Shown: positions 5,648 through 11,112 of the stretch, piece by piece
Numbering within the stretch: position 1 is the first letter of the stretch
Layout of the letters: the number at the start of each line of letters is the position of its first letter
Assembly (NCBI GenBank): GCA_937874275.1
Contig: CALNAU010000006.1
Span: forward strand, 1-11,112
Reading direction: 5' to 3'
Source: an uncultured Clostridia bacterium
Lineage (GTDB): Bacteria > Bacillota > Clostridia > Christensenellales > Aristaeellaceae
DNA length: 11,112 nt
Program-made: the position numbers and the translations under genes
The notes under the pieces: generated by a model
The model's input: the letters and a program-made list of their open reading frames with translations, nothing else
Told to the model about the DNA's origin: nothing
Database searches by the model: none

Positions 5648-6730
5648 CTAAGCCGCCGAGTAAACTTGCTGAGCTGTCCTGTACGCCAGTAGCCTTCTGG
5701 GGTAGTTGTTCATCCAGTGTTCAATCCTGCGGATATCGCCATGAGTCAACTGGCCAATGTCTGTCCCTTTGGGAATAAAGCGCCGGATGAGTTTGTTCGC
5801 GTTTTCGTTGCTGCCACGCTCCCAGGCACTGTAGGGGTGCGCATAATAACAGGTTGTCCGTTTCTTTCCGGCCTGTAAGCAAGAGGCTTCTAACCCTTCA
5901 CTGTCCAGAAACTCGCTGCCGTTATCCGTGGTCAGGCTTTTGAAGCGTTCAGCAAACTTCCCGCGGTGCCTCCGCTCGAGGCGGTCTATTGCTCTAATCA
6001 CACTCTCCTGGCGCTTGTCTGGCAGCTTCATCAGAACTTCCTTTCTGCTGACCCTCTCCGTCATGACCAGAAGACAGGCTTTCCCGCTCCCTACTACCAG
6101 GTCCATTTCCCAATGCCCCTGCTCACGGCGCTCTTGCGCTGCCACCGGCCGATCCTCGATTCTCCTCCCGGTCTTGTTCTTGAGCCCAATCTTGTGCGTC
6201 CGCCGGTACCCTCGCTTCTTCTTGTTCCGTTTGATTGGCAGGTGTGCGTTGCTTAATCGCAGAAAGTCTCCCCTGTCTATCATATTGTAGACCGTCTTGG
6301 TACACAGGCTCACGTCAAAGTGCATGCCCTCATTTCGAATCTTCCCCAACGCCGCATCTGGTGAATAGCCTTCGTTTGCTATCTGCCTTTCCAAGTAGCT
6401 TGCCAGCTTGTGGTCATGCCCGATTTTCAGCCCGCGCCCCTTGTTTGAGGCGCGTTCCTGCTGCATTCGCTGCCCCGCGTCTGCTTTGTATACAGGCTGA
6501 TCCACATAATCCGGCACCTCCGGATTCCGGCTGACATAGCGGTTCGTTCTGCGCTGGAGCACTGTCCCACGCTTGATTTCCCGCTGAATCGTCCGCCTGT
6601 CACGCCCCAGCAATCTCCCAATCTCGCTTGTTGTATGCCCTGCTTCCAGCATCCCCTCGATCTTGTACCGCTCCGCCTCGCTGATTTGACGCCATCTCTT
6701 GCGCTGTGTGCTATGATGGTCTGGGTTCAT
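5648..6730 (-). CDS. IS30-family DDE transposase
   Basis: Cuts and joins the ends of the insertion sequence in which it lies. The 360 residues start with a helix-turn-helix region (about 16-55: ISEAERYKIEGMLEAG, then SEIGRLLGRDRRTIQREI), the IS30-type N-terminal binding domain. An integrase-core catalytic domain follows with D210 in GHWEMDLV, D269 in TTDNGSEF and E309 in GSNENANKLIRRF, then PKGTDI (320-325). The gap between the second D and the E is 39 residues, longer than the 33 I count in IS30 itself. All three catalytic residues are present, length is normal, and there is no internal stop, so it could be active. The gene ends in TAG (complement of 5648-5650). GGAGG (complement of 6740-6744) lies upstream of the ATG. 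A weak promoter TTGTAA-N17-GATAGA may lie in and just inside the right repeat. Confidence 0.95.
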   Translation of the reverse strand: MNPDHHSTQRKRWRQISEAERYKIEGMLEAGHTTSEIGRLLGRDRRTIQREIKRGTVLQRRTNRYVSRNPEVPDYVDQPVYKADAGQRMQQERASNKGRGLKIGHDHKLASYLERQIANEGYSPDAALGKIRNEGMHFDVSLCTKTVYNMIDRGDFLRLSNAHLPIKRNKKKRGYRRTHKIGLKNKTGRRIEDRPVAAQERREQGHWEMDLVVGSGKACLLVMTERVSRKEVLMKLPDKRQESVIRAIDRLERRHRGKFAERFKSLTTDNGSEFLDSEGLEASCLQAGKKRTTCYYAHPYSAWERGSNENANKLIRRFIPKGTDIGQLTHGDIRRIEHWMNNYPRRLLAYRTAQQVYSAA

Positions 6731-6744
6731 CCTTTCCCGCCTCC

Positions 6745-6765
6745 GTTGCTTTGATTTTCAGCAAC
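6745..6765 (-). repeat. Small hairpin in the transposase leader
   Basis: GTTGCT (6745-6750) and AGCAAC (6760-6765) are 6-base reverse complements around 9 bases, just upstream of the transposase SD. Such stems before IS genes can limit translation from read-through transcripts; here this is only a possibility. Confidence 0.4.
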
Positions 6766-6812
6766 TTCAGTGTAACTGGTCGCGGGCTCGGATGAACCTC
6801 TTTTCTATCCCC

Positions 6813-6837
6813 TGCGGCAATTCATTTTACAACTTAC
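6813..6837 (-). repeat. Right terminal inverted repeat of the IS30-family element
   Basis: This is the partner of 5609-5633, on the transposase-upstream side. Its inner bases TGCGGCAATT are the exact complement of the left repeat's inner end, and mismatches cluster toward the outer half. Confidence 0.8.
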
Positions 6838-6900
6838 CTTTTTCCATAGGGCTTGAGAACGCTGCCGCGAATGCGCGTACTGTATGTGCTTGGTCGAATG

Positions 6901-6909
6901 TGCTATCAT
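6901..6909 (+). promoter_or_regulatory. Possible extended -10 promoter of the DNA glycosylase gene
   Basis: TG at 6901-6902, one base, then TATCAT (6904-6909) form an extended -10 element. I see no good -35 box. The ATG at 6916 starts seven bases after the -10 box, where transcription itself would begin, suggesting a leaderless message. Confidence 0.45.
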
Positions 6910-6915
6910 GGCCGC

Positions 6916-7419
6916 ATGAGCAAGCAGATGCCAGGCAAATTGATTCACCCCTTCCCGCCGGTGTGGAATGATCATTCCCGTGTACTGATTCTAGGCAGCT
7001 TTCCCTCGGTGCTGTCGCGGCAAAACGCGTTTTATTACGGCAACACGCAGAACCGCTTTTGGCGTGTGCTGGGCGGTGTGTATGGGGCCCCTGTGCCCGA
7101 CGATGTGCCGGGCAAACAGGCCTACCTGCTGCGCCACCGCATCGCACTGTGGGATGCGCTGGCCTCATGCGAAATCACCGGCTCCAGCGATGCCAGCATC
7201 AAGAATGCCGTGCCCAACAACCTCCATCAGGTGTTGGACCACGCGCCCATCCGCCGCATCCTCGCCAATGGTCAGCTGGCAGGCCGGGTGTGCCGCGAAT
7301 ACCTGGTGGACTTTGGCGGGCGCGACTTCATGGTGCTGCCCTCGACCAGCCCAGCCAATGCGGTGTGGAACCTGGAACGGCTGATCGACATATGGCGCGA
7401 AGCGCTGCTGGCAGAGTAA
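6916..7419 (+). CDS. DNA-deoxyinosine/uracil glycosylase (HDG, UDG family 6)
   Basis: Base-excision repair enzyme of the uracil-DNA glycosylase superfamily, family 6 (hypoxanthine-DNA glycosylase), which removes deaminated adenine and, in some members, uracil from DNA. The 167 residues carry motif 1 LILGSFPSVLSRQNAFYYG (24-42), then NTQNRFW (43-49), a middle SIKNAVPNN (94-102), and motif 3 LPSTSPANA (141-149), the order expected for the family. Size fits (usually 160-175). The reading frame is open further upstream to TTG 6853 with ATGs at 6871 and 6898, but the HDG similarity begins at KLIHPF just after the ATG at 6916. No SD precedes it, so leaderless translation is possible. It stands alone, downstream of the insertion sequence. 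Confidence 0.88.
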   Translation: MSKQMPGKLIHPFPPVWNDHSRVLILGSFPSVLSRQNAFYYGNTQNRFWRVLGGVYGAPVPDDVPGKQAYLLRHRIALWDALASCEITGSSDASIKNAVPNNLHQVLDHAPIRRILANGQLAGRVCREYLVDFGGRDFMVLPSTSPANAVWNLERLIDIWREALLAE

Positions 7420-7453
7420 CGGATTCGGACGCCATCTCATCATCTGCACCGGG

Positions 7454-7483
7454 TTTACTTTGCCCCGCGCGTGGTGATATGAT
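7454..7483 (+). promoter_or_regulatory. Promoter of the lipid kinase gene
   Basis: TTTACT (7454-7459), an 18-base spacer and TATGAT (7478-7483) preceded by TG at 7475-7476 make an extended -10 promoter. The SD AAAGGA (7497-7502) stands nine bases before the ATG at 7512. Confidence 0.65.
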
Positions 7484-7511
7484 GGGTCATCTTTGTAAAG
7501 GATTGTAACGC

Positions 7512-8417
7512 ATGCGGCATGTTTTTGTGGTGAACCCGGATGCTGGGCGGGGCGACCCGCGCCGTGAGGTGGAGGACAGGCTGGCCTCGTACCGGGGTGA
7601 TGATACGGTGGAGGTTCATGTCACCGCCAACGCGCAGGAAGCGGCAGGCTTTATCCGCGATACCCGGGCATCGGTGGTTGGCCCGATACGGTTCTACGCC
7701 TGTGGCGGGGACGGCACCCTCAACGCGGTGGTCAACGCGGCGTATGGGCTGCCCGATGTCGCGGTGGGGTGCTATCCCTGTGGCAGCGGCAATGACTATG
7801 TGAAGTATTATGGCGGCAAGGTTGCCTTTCTGGATTTGGCGCGGCAGTTTGCAGGCAGAGTTGTGCCCGTTGACCTGATGCAGGTGAACGGCCTGCTGGC
7901 CATCAACATGGTGCACTTTGGGCTTGATTCCACCGTGGCGCAGACCATGGAGCGGGTGCGCCGCTGGCCGCTGCTTGGCGGCAAAAATGCCTATTCGACC
8001 GGTGTGGTGTCCGCGCTGTTGCAGCCGCTGGGCCACAAGTGCACCGTGTGGGCGCAGGGCGAGCGCCTCAATGAGGACAAGCTGCTGCTGTGCACCATCG
8101 CCTGCGGGCAATACGTGGGCGGCAGCTACCGGGCGGCGCCCCTGAGTGACAATGCCGATGGCCTGCTGGATGTCTGCCTGGTCAAGCCCATGTCCCGCCT
8201 GCGCCTGCCGCCATTGATGGGTGCCTACAGGCAGGGGATTCACTTGGACGACCCGCGAATCCAAAGGGAGCTGGTCTATCGCCGTGCCACACAGGTGCGC
8301 ATACAGCCCCAGGGCGACATGGTGCTGCTGCTGGATGGCGAGTTGCACCGGGTGGGGGAGACGGAGGTGCAGATTTTGCCTGCAACACTTCCCTTCGTTG
8401 TTCCTCAAGGCATATAA
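7512..8417 (+). CDS. Diacylglycerol kinase-type lipid kinase (YegS/DagK/BmrU family)
   Basis: ATP-dependent kinase of the DAGK catalytic-domain family. Bacterial members phosphorylate diacylglycerol, returning it to phospholipid synthesis as phosphatidic acid, or related lipids such as undecaprenol or sphingosine-like bases. The 301 residues show the N-terminal VNPDAGRG (7-14), the nucleotide-binding GGDGT (65-69), GSGND (91-95), GGSYRAAP (203-210), NADGLLDV (214-221) and a C-terminal DGE (275-277). Length is normal for the soluble, membrane-associated type (about 290-310), and I see no membrane segment. The ATG at 7512 is set by the upstream promoter and SD, and a strong hairpin follows the TAA. 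It is monocistronic. It probably acts at the inner face of the membrane. The motifs do not tell DagK from YegS-like specificity, so I give no symbol. Confidence 0.92.
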   Translation: MRHVFVVNPDAGRGDPRREVEDRLASYRGDDTVEVHVTANAQEAAGFIRDTRASVVGPIRFYACGGDGTLNAVVNAAYGLPDVAVGCYPCGSGNDYVKYYGGKVAFLDLARQFAGRVVPVDLMQVNGLLAINMVHFGLDSTVAQTMERVRRWPLLGGKNAYSTGVVSALLQPLGHKCTVWAQGERLNEDKLLLCTIACGQYVGGSYRAAPLSDNADGLLDVCLVKPMSRLRLPPLMGAYRQGIHLDDPRIQRELVYRRATQVRIQPQGDMVLLLDGELHRVGETEVQILPATLPFVVPQGI

Positions 8418-8424
8418 ACAGAGC

Positions 8425-8457
8425 GTCCGGCACCTGACAAGAGGCGCCGGACTTCTT
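8425..8457 (+). terminator. Rho-independent terminator after the lipid kinase gene
   Basis: The arms GTCCGGCACCT (8425-8435) and AGGCGCCGGAC (8442-8452) form an 11-position stem with one A-C mismatch and a 6-base loop, followed by TTCTT (8453-8457). It ends the lipid kinase transcript and may also slow transcription coming from the convergent gene at 8475-9218. Confidence 0.8.
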
Positions 8458-8474
8458 GAATGCTGAATTGTTTG

Positions 8475-9218
8475 TCAGTGGGGCCGAATGAGAATCAGCG
8501 GTGTCAATTCGTCCCCCTGACCGGAGGGGTTGTCGCGCAGGGCGTCCTGAATCTGCTCATCGCTCAGCGGAAAACCCTTGGATTTGGCCAGCTGGTCGCG
8601 CTGAATGTCGTTGGCGTCCATCAGCACCACGGGCATGCCCGTCTTGGCGTAGAGCTCGTCGCATAATTCCTGCGGGTTTTCCGGGTTGATGAGGGCGAGC
8701 TGCTTGTAGATATCAAAGCTGCTGCGGAAGTAGAAGCCGTCGATGCCGCCCACCCCCTTGCCGCATACGCGATAAAACACGCCTTTGACACCGAAGGGCT
8801 TGGTAACGGCGGATAGCGCCGCCGCCAGCAGCACGCGCGGCAGGCCCACCATGTCGATAACCAGCTGCATCTTATAGGGCTCGTGCATGCCAACGCCGGT
8901 GGTGTTGATGGCGGCAAATCGCCACAGCAGATTGGCCCAGAAGCCGGGCTTCACCTCATCGCGCGTCTTGACGCTCTCCACGCACATGGCCATCACCTTG
9001 GCGCCGAAGCTGAGCACATCGCCCTGCTGCCACAGCGGGCGCACATACCGCTCCACCAGCTCGGCCTGATCCTCGCCACGGTTAACAAAATGGGTCTGTA
9101 TCGCGTATCGGCTGTAGACCTGGCCGTCGCTGCCGGTAACGTCCCCGCGGTCAAAATAGGTGATGCCGTGCTGCTCACGGCGCTGCTCTTCCAGGTTTCG
9201 TGAAGCGATGATGCCCAT
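8475..9218 (-). CDS. CofE-like protein (F420-0:gamma-glutamyl ligase family)
   Basis: Resembles the coenzyme F420-0:L-glutamate ligase family (CofE, F420_ligase fold), whose archaeal and actinobacterial members add gamma-linked glutamates to F420-0 using GTP. The match is by general pattern: FVNRGED (44-50), GDVLSFGAKVMAMC (66-79, the place of the family's GD-hydrophobic-S-x-K motif), TTGVGMHEPYKMQL (106-119) and a late VVLMDANDIQRDQL (197-210). The 247-residue length fits a single-domain member. The start is taken as the ATG at 9216-9218, since GGAGGG (complement of 9223-9228) lies just before it. An ATG at 9230 in the same frame has no SD. It has its own promoter. No other F420 gene is nearby and Clostridia generally lack F420, so the real substrate may be another amino acid or acceptor. 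Function is not established by sequence alone. Confidence 0.7.
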   Translation of the reverse strand: MGIIASRNLEEQRREQHGITYFDRGDVTGSDGQVYSRYAIQTHFVNRGEDQAELVERYVRPLWQQGDVLSFGAKVMAMCVESVKTRDEVKPGFWANLLWRFAAINTTGVGMHEPYKMQLVIDMVGLPRVLLAAALSAVTKPFGVKGVFYRVCGKGVGGIDGFYFRSSFDIYKQLALINPENPQELCDELYAKTGMPVVLMDANDIQRDQLAKSKGFPLSDEQIQDALRDNPSGQGDELTPLILIRPH

Positions 9219-9248
9219 GCCGCCCTCCATGCCATACAATCTTGAGCC

Positions 9249-9277
9249 ACTTTACATCAAGGGGCTGCGCCTGTCAA
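9249..9277 (-). promoter_or_regulatory. Promoter of the CofE-like gene
   Basis: On the minus strand a perfect TTGACA (complement of 9272-9277) and TAAAGT (complement of 9249-9254) are 17 bases apart. Transcription would start near 9242, giving a leader of about 24 bases that holds the SD used by the ATG at 9218. Confidence 0.75.
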
Positions 9278-9307
9278 TTTATACCAGCCTGCTCATGGAG
9301 GAAGCAA

Positions 9308-9367
9308 ATGGGCATAAATGTGTTCGCATATGTGCAGCGAGCGCATTCCCAGCCGGCATGCGCTTGA
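9308..9367 (+). CDS. Possible 19-residue small ORF with strong ribosome site
   Basis: GGAGGAA (9297-9303) stands four bases before an ATG at 9308 that opens a 19-codon frame ending in TGA at 9365-9367, inside the -35 box of the next gene. The predicted peptide MGINVFAYVQRAHSQPACA has no feature I recognise. I see no good promoter driving it on this strand. It could be a tiny gene, a remnant or chance. Confidence 0.2.
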   Translation: MGINVFAYVQRAHSQPACA

Positions 9368-9392
9368 CGCCCCTGCCCGCTGCCTATAAAAT
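9364..9392 (+). promoter_or_regulatory. Promoter of the unknown 497-residue gene
   Basis: TTGACG (9364-9369) and TAAAAT (9387-9392) are 17 bases apart. A start near 9399 leaves a leader of about 45 bases with the SD GGAGGG (9432-9437) six bases before the ATG at 9444. Confidence 0.7.
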
Positions 9393-9443
9393 GGTGATAG
9401 CCAGGCAGTGCGTTTTATCATTTATTTTTGTGGAGGGATTTTT

Positions 9444-10937
9444 ATGGATTTATCCGGCCGGCTTTTTTTGGCAGTCATCGAGGAGGACAACACCCAACGC
9501 GTTTTATTTCGTGTGCGGCCCTTGCTGGGGGAGGATGGCCCCATCCAGCAAGAAGAGTTGGAAGCCTTTGGCGATGATGGTTATTTGCGCGTTGTACCCG
9601 ACCGACATGAGCAGCACACTTTCAAAGAGCGCATGCGCGAACTGGGCACCCTGTGCCTGATTAACCTCAAGGATACGCCTCCGGGGCTGGACAAGGTACG
9701 CCCCAACAAGAACTATGCCCCCCTCAAAGGCGAGCGCAACCGTTTTGTGATTTATTCGGACGCTGTGAACAGTTTGAGCAGCCAGACCATGTATGAGGTG
9801 GTTGCCGATGGCCGCGCGGCCACTGCCGGTACTGCTGCGTATTATCTGCGCAAGGGCGGCCATATCCAGGGCCCCTACGATCAGGGCACCGGCGAACCGG
9901 TGGACGCGCTCAGCTGCATCGCCCCGGATAACAACCGGCTGTATGCCGTCTCCATGCCGGATGGGCGGGAGCGGCTTTTCTACTGGCCGCAAACGGCGCT
10001 GATCGAGATTTCCTACGAGGCAGAACAGGACGTGCCGCAAGCCGATGAGGCAGTGGAGGAGGCGTCTGCTTTGCCTCCGCAGGAACCAGCAGTTGAGGCA
10101 CCGCAGCGCTCCGCGCGCATGAAGCGGGCGGTCGAGGCGCTGTCCCAGGCGGTGGACCGCGGTCTGCGCCGTCAACGGGTGGCAGAACCGACCGAGCAAC
10201 CGGAACAATCGCCAGAAGTAGAACCTGAACAGGATTTCTCGCCCGAAGACGAAACACAAAAGCCAAGCCGTCCATACAACGCCTATGAAGAGGCGGTAGA
10301 CAGGCTGCATGAGACATTGAGCCGTGCGGGCTACGCGCTGGAGCGAGATAGCGTGGCCAATTTGTTGCTGCACCTGCTGTTGTTTCCCGGTGTTGGGGTG
10401 ACGGCCAGGTACTTGCCCGATGCCAGGCTGGCGGTACGCCTGATGAAACAGGCGTTGAGCGGCGCACAACCAAGTGGCGGCCAACAAGGATACGCGAAGG
10501 TGACCGCCGGGCAGGATGCTGCCCCCGCGCCCGTGCCCAATGATGACCCGGCCGCCTATTGGCCCGAAATTCATCTGAATGTTCGCGCGGGCTTTGACGG
10601 CGCATTGCCCGATGCGCCCGGTGCCGTTTTCGATGCTGGCCAACTCCGGGCGGAGATTTCCGCCGCCATGGCTAATGTGCCGCAAGAAGCCTTGACGCTG
10701 CTGGAGGATGCTGAGCGCACGCTGAGTGATGCTGGGCATCCCCTGCCCCTGACGCTCAAGCATGACCTGCTTCGTTACCTGCGCATCGCGCCAGCGCTGC
10801 TGCCTGGCGGCATCAATATGGCCATGGATTATGTGATGTGTTGCCAGGTGATTCCCTTCGCGCGCCGTCAGGGTGCGGATGTTTCGCTGCTGCGGCCGTT
10901 GTGTACAGATATGCCGCGGGCGCTTGCCCTTTTGTGA
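9444..10937 (+). CDS. Uncharacterised 497-residue protein with acidic linker, coupled to trmH-like gene
   Basis: I do not recognise this protein. Its 497 residues fall into three parts. Residues 1 to about 193 are a mixed, strand-rich domain (MDLSGRLFLAVIEEDN at the start, FVIYSDAVNSLSSQTMYEVV at 101-120, LFYWPQTALIEISYE at 178-192). About 194-275 is a low-complexity linker rich in Glu, Pro, Gln and Ala with one basic helix (223-247). From 276 to the end is a mainly helical domain with a hydrophobic stretch LLLHLLLFPGVGV (307-319) and a second Pro/Ala-rich break near 338-367. There is no signal peptide, convincing membrane span, nucleotide-binding loop or metal motif that I can see. The ATG at 9444 has an excellent SD; an upstream in-frame start (9408) lies just after the promoter and lacks one. 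The last codons overlap the GTG of the next gene, implying translational coupling with an RNA methyltransferase. Confidence 0.85.
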   Translation: MDLSGRLFLAVIEEDNTQRVLFRVRPLLGEDGPIQQEELEAFGDDGYLRVVPDRHEQHTFKERMRELGTLCLINLKDTPPGLDKVRPNKNYAPLKGERNRFVIYSDAVNSLSSQTMYEVVADGRAATAGTAAYYLRKGGHIQGPYDQGTGEPVDALSCIAPDNNRLYAVSMPDGRERLFYWPQTALIEISYEAEQDVPQADEAVEEASALPPQEPAVEAPQRSARMKRAVEALSQAVDRGLRRQRVAEPTEQPEQSPEVEPEQDFSPEDETQKPSRPYNAYEEAVDRLHETLSRAGYALERDSVANLLLHLLLFPGVGVTARYLPDARLAVRLMKQALSGAQPSGGQQGYAKVTAGQDAAPAPVPNDDPAAYWPEIHLNVRAGFDGALPDAPGAVFDAGQLRAEISAAMANVPQEALTLLEDAERTLSDAGHPLPLTLKHDLLRYLRIAPALLPGGINMAMDYVMCCQVIPFARRQGADVSLLRPLCTDMPRALALL

Positions 10938-11112
10938 ATACCTATGCCACTGCGACGGCGGCGGACGTAAAGGCGCTGCGGGCGTTAAAGACACGGGCAG
11001 AGCGCCAAAGCCAAGGCCGTTACTTGGCGGAAGGCGAACACCTCTGCGGTGAAGCCATCCGAGAGGCGCAGGCCATCAGTTTGATTGTACAATCAGGCAA
11101 GGAAACGCAATA
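10934..11112 (+). CDS. TrmH/SpoU-family RNA 2'-O-methyltransferase (3' partial)
   Basis: The N-terminal 59 residues of a likely SpoU/TrmH (SPOUT) RNA ribose methyltransferase, running off the window. After MNTYATATAA comes VKALRALKTRAERQSQGRYL, then AEGEHLCGEAIREAQAISLIVQ. This matches the substrate-binding N-domain of these enzymes, where a KxLRSLKxRKxRxxxGxFxxEGxxxVxEAL pattern is common. Such enzymes methylate a ribose in 23S rRNA or tRNA; the target cannot be told, and the catalytic knot domain is outside the window. The GTG at 10934-10936 overlaps the TGA of the preceding gene (GTGA, 10934-10937), so its translation probably depends on ribosomes finishing that gene. No in-frame stop occurs before the window ends. 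Confidence 0.8.
   Translation, partial: MNTYATATAADVKALRALKTRAERQSQGRYLAEGEHLCGEAIREAQAISLIVQSGKETQ

Larger units (their letters stand above)
5608..6838 (-). mobile_element. IS30-family insertion sequence, about 1.23 kb
   Basis: One transposase gene is flanked by imperfect terminal inverted repeats (5609-5633 and 6813-6837, 19 of 25 matching). The left tip TGTAGATT (5608-5615) matches the tip I recall for IS30 itself. Size and single-gene layout fit the IS30 family. No convincing 2-3 base target duplication is visible: the left flank ends CATG(T) and the right begins CTTTTT. The exact outer base is therefore uncertain by one or two positions. It sits between the tRNA promoter and the DNA glycosylase gene and interrupts no recognisable gene. 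Its transposase reads towards the tRNA operon. Confidence 0.85.

Noticed and set aside
7455..8408. A 317-codon minus-strand frame opposite the lipid kinase gene.
   Set aside because: It is a shadow; the plus-strand protein carries GGDGT and GSGND motifs with promoter, SD and terminator.
9504..10994. A 496-codon open frame on the minus strand opposite the unknown 497-residue gene.
   Set aside because: The plus-strand gene has a consensus promoter, an ideal SD and the GTGA junction; the minus frame has none and a His/Arg/Gln-rich composition typical of a shadow.

Overview
The window looks like a chromosomal segment of a GC-rich member of the Clostridia (Firmicutes). The strongest clue is an intact SCIFF (six cysteines in forty-five residues) precursor gene with its radical SAM maturase, a pair that is nearly a signature of that class. 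Strong purine-rich Shine-Dalgarno sites, sigma-A type promoters, tRNAs with encoded CCA and a tRNA pair with C34 anticodons fit a high-GC Clostridium relative. I cannot name the species.

Layout. 1-567: 3' part of a MalG-type sugar ABC permease. 583-2228: ranthipeptide locus with its own promoter, the 45-residue precursor scfA (too small for ordinary gene calling), a perfect 15-bp inverted repeat acting as terminator/attenuator, and the maturase scfB. 2243-3520: AspB-like class I aminotransferase under its own promoter, whose -10 box lies in the loop of an inverted repeat. 3521-5299 (minus): mnmG, converging on the aminotransferase with no base between the stop codons. 5342-5578 (minus): a tRNA-Thr(CGT) - tRNA-Pro(CGG) operon with promoter and terminator, upstream of and co-directional with mnmG. 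5608-6838: an apparently intact IS30-family insertion sequence, transposase on the minus strand. 6916-7419: family-6 (HDG) DNA deoxyinosine/uracil glycosylase, possibly leaderless. 7512-8417: YegS/DagK-type lipid kinase with terminator. 8475-9218 (minus): CofE-like (F420 gamma-glutamyl ligase family) protein with no visible F420 pathway. 9444-10937: a 497-residue protein I do not recognise. 10934-end: 5' part of a TrmH/SpoU-type RNA methyltransferase, overlapping the previous gene by four bases (GTGA).

How they work together. Most genes appear to be single transcription units with their own promoters. Real functional units are scfA-scfB (precursor plus maturase), the two tRNAs (possibly with mnmG through terminator read-through), and the coupled unknown gene-trmH pair. 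RNA modification and translation recur (mnmG, two tRNAs, trmH-like) but there is no sign that they form one pathway. The most interesting items are the ranthipeptide locus, whose precursor has a seventh cysteine and a glycine where a threonine acceptor is expected, the unknown 497-residue protein coupled to the methyltransferase, and the orphan CofE-like protein.
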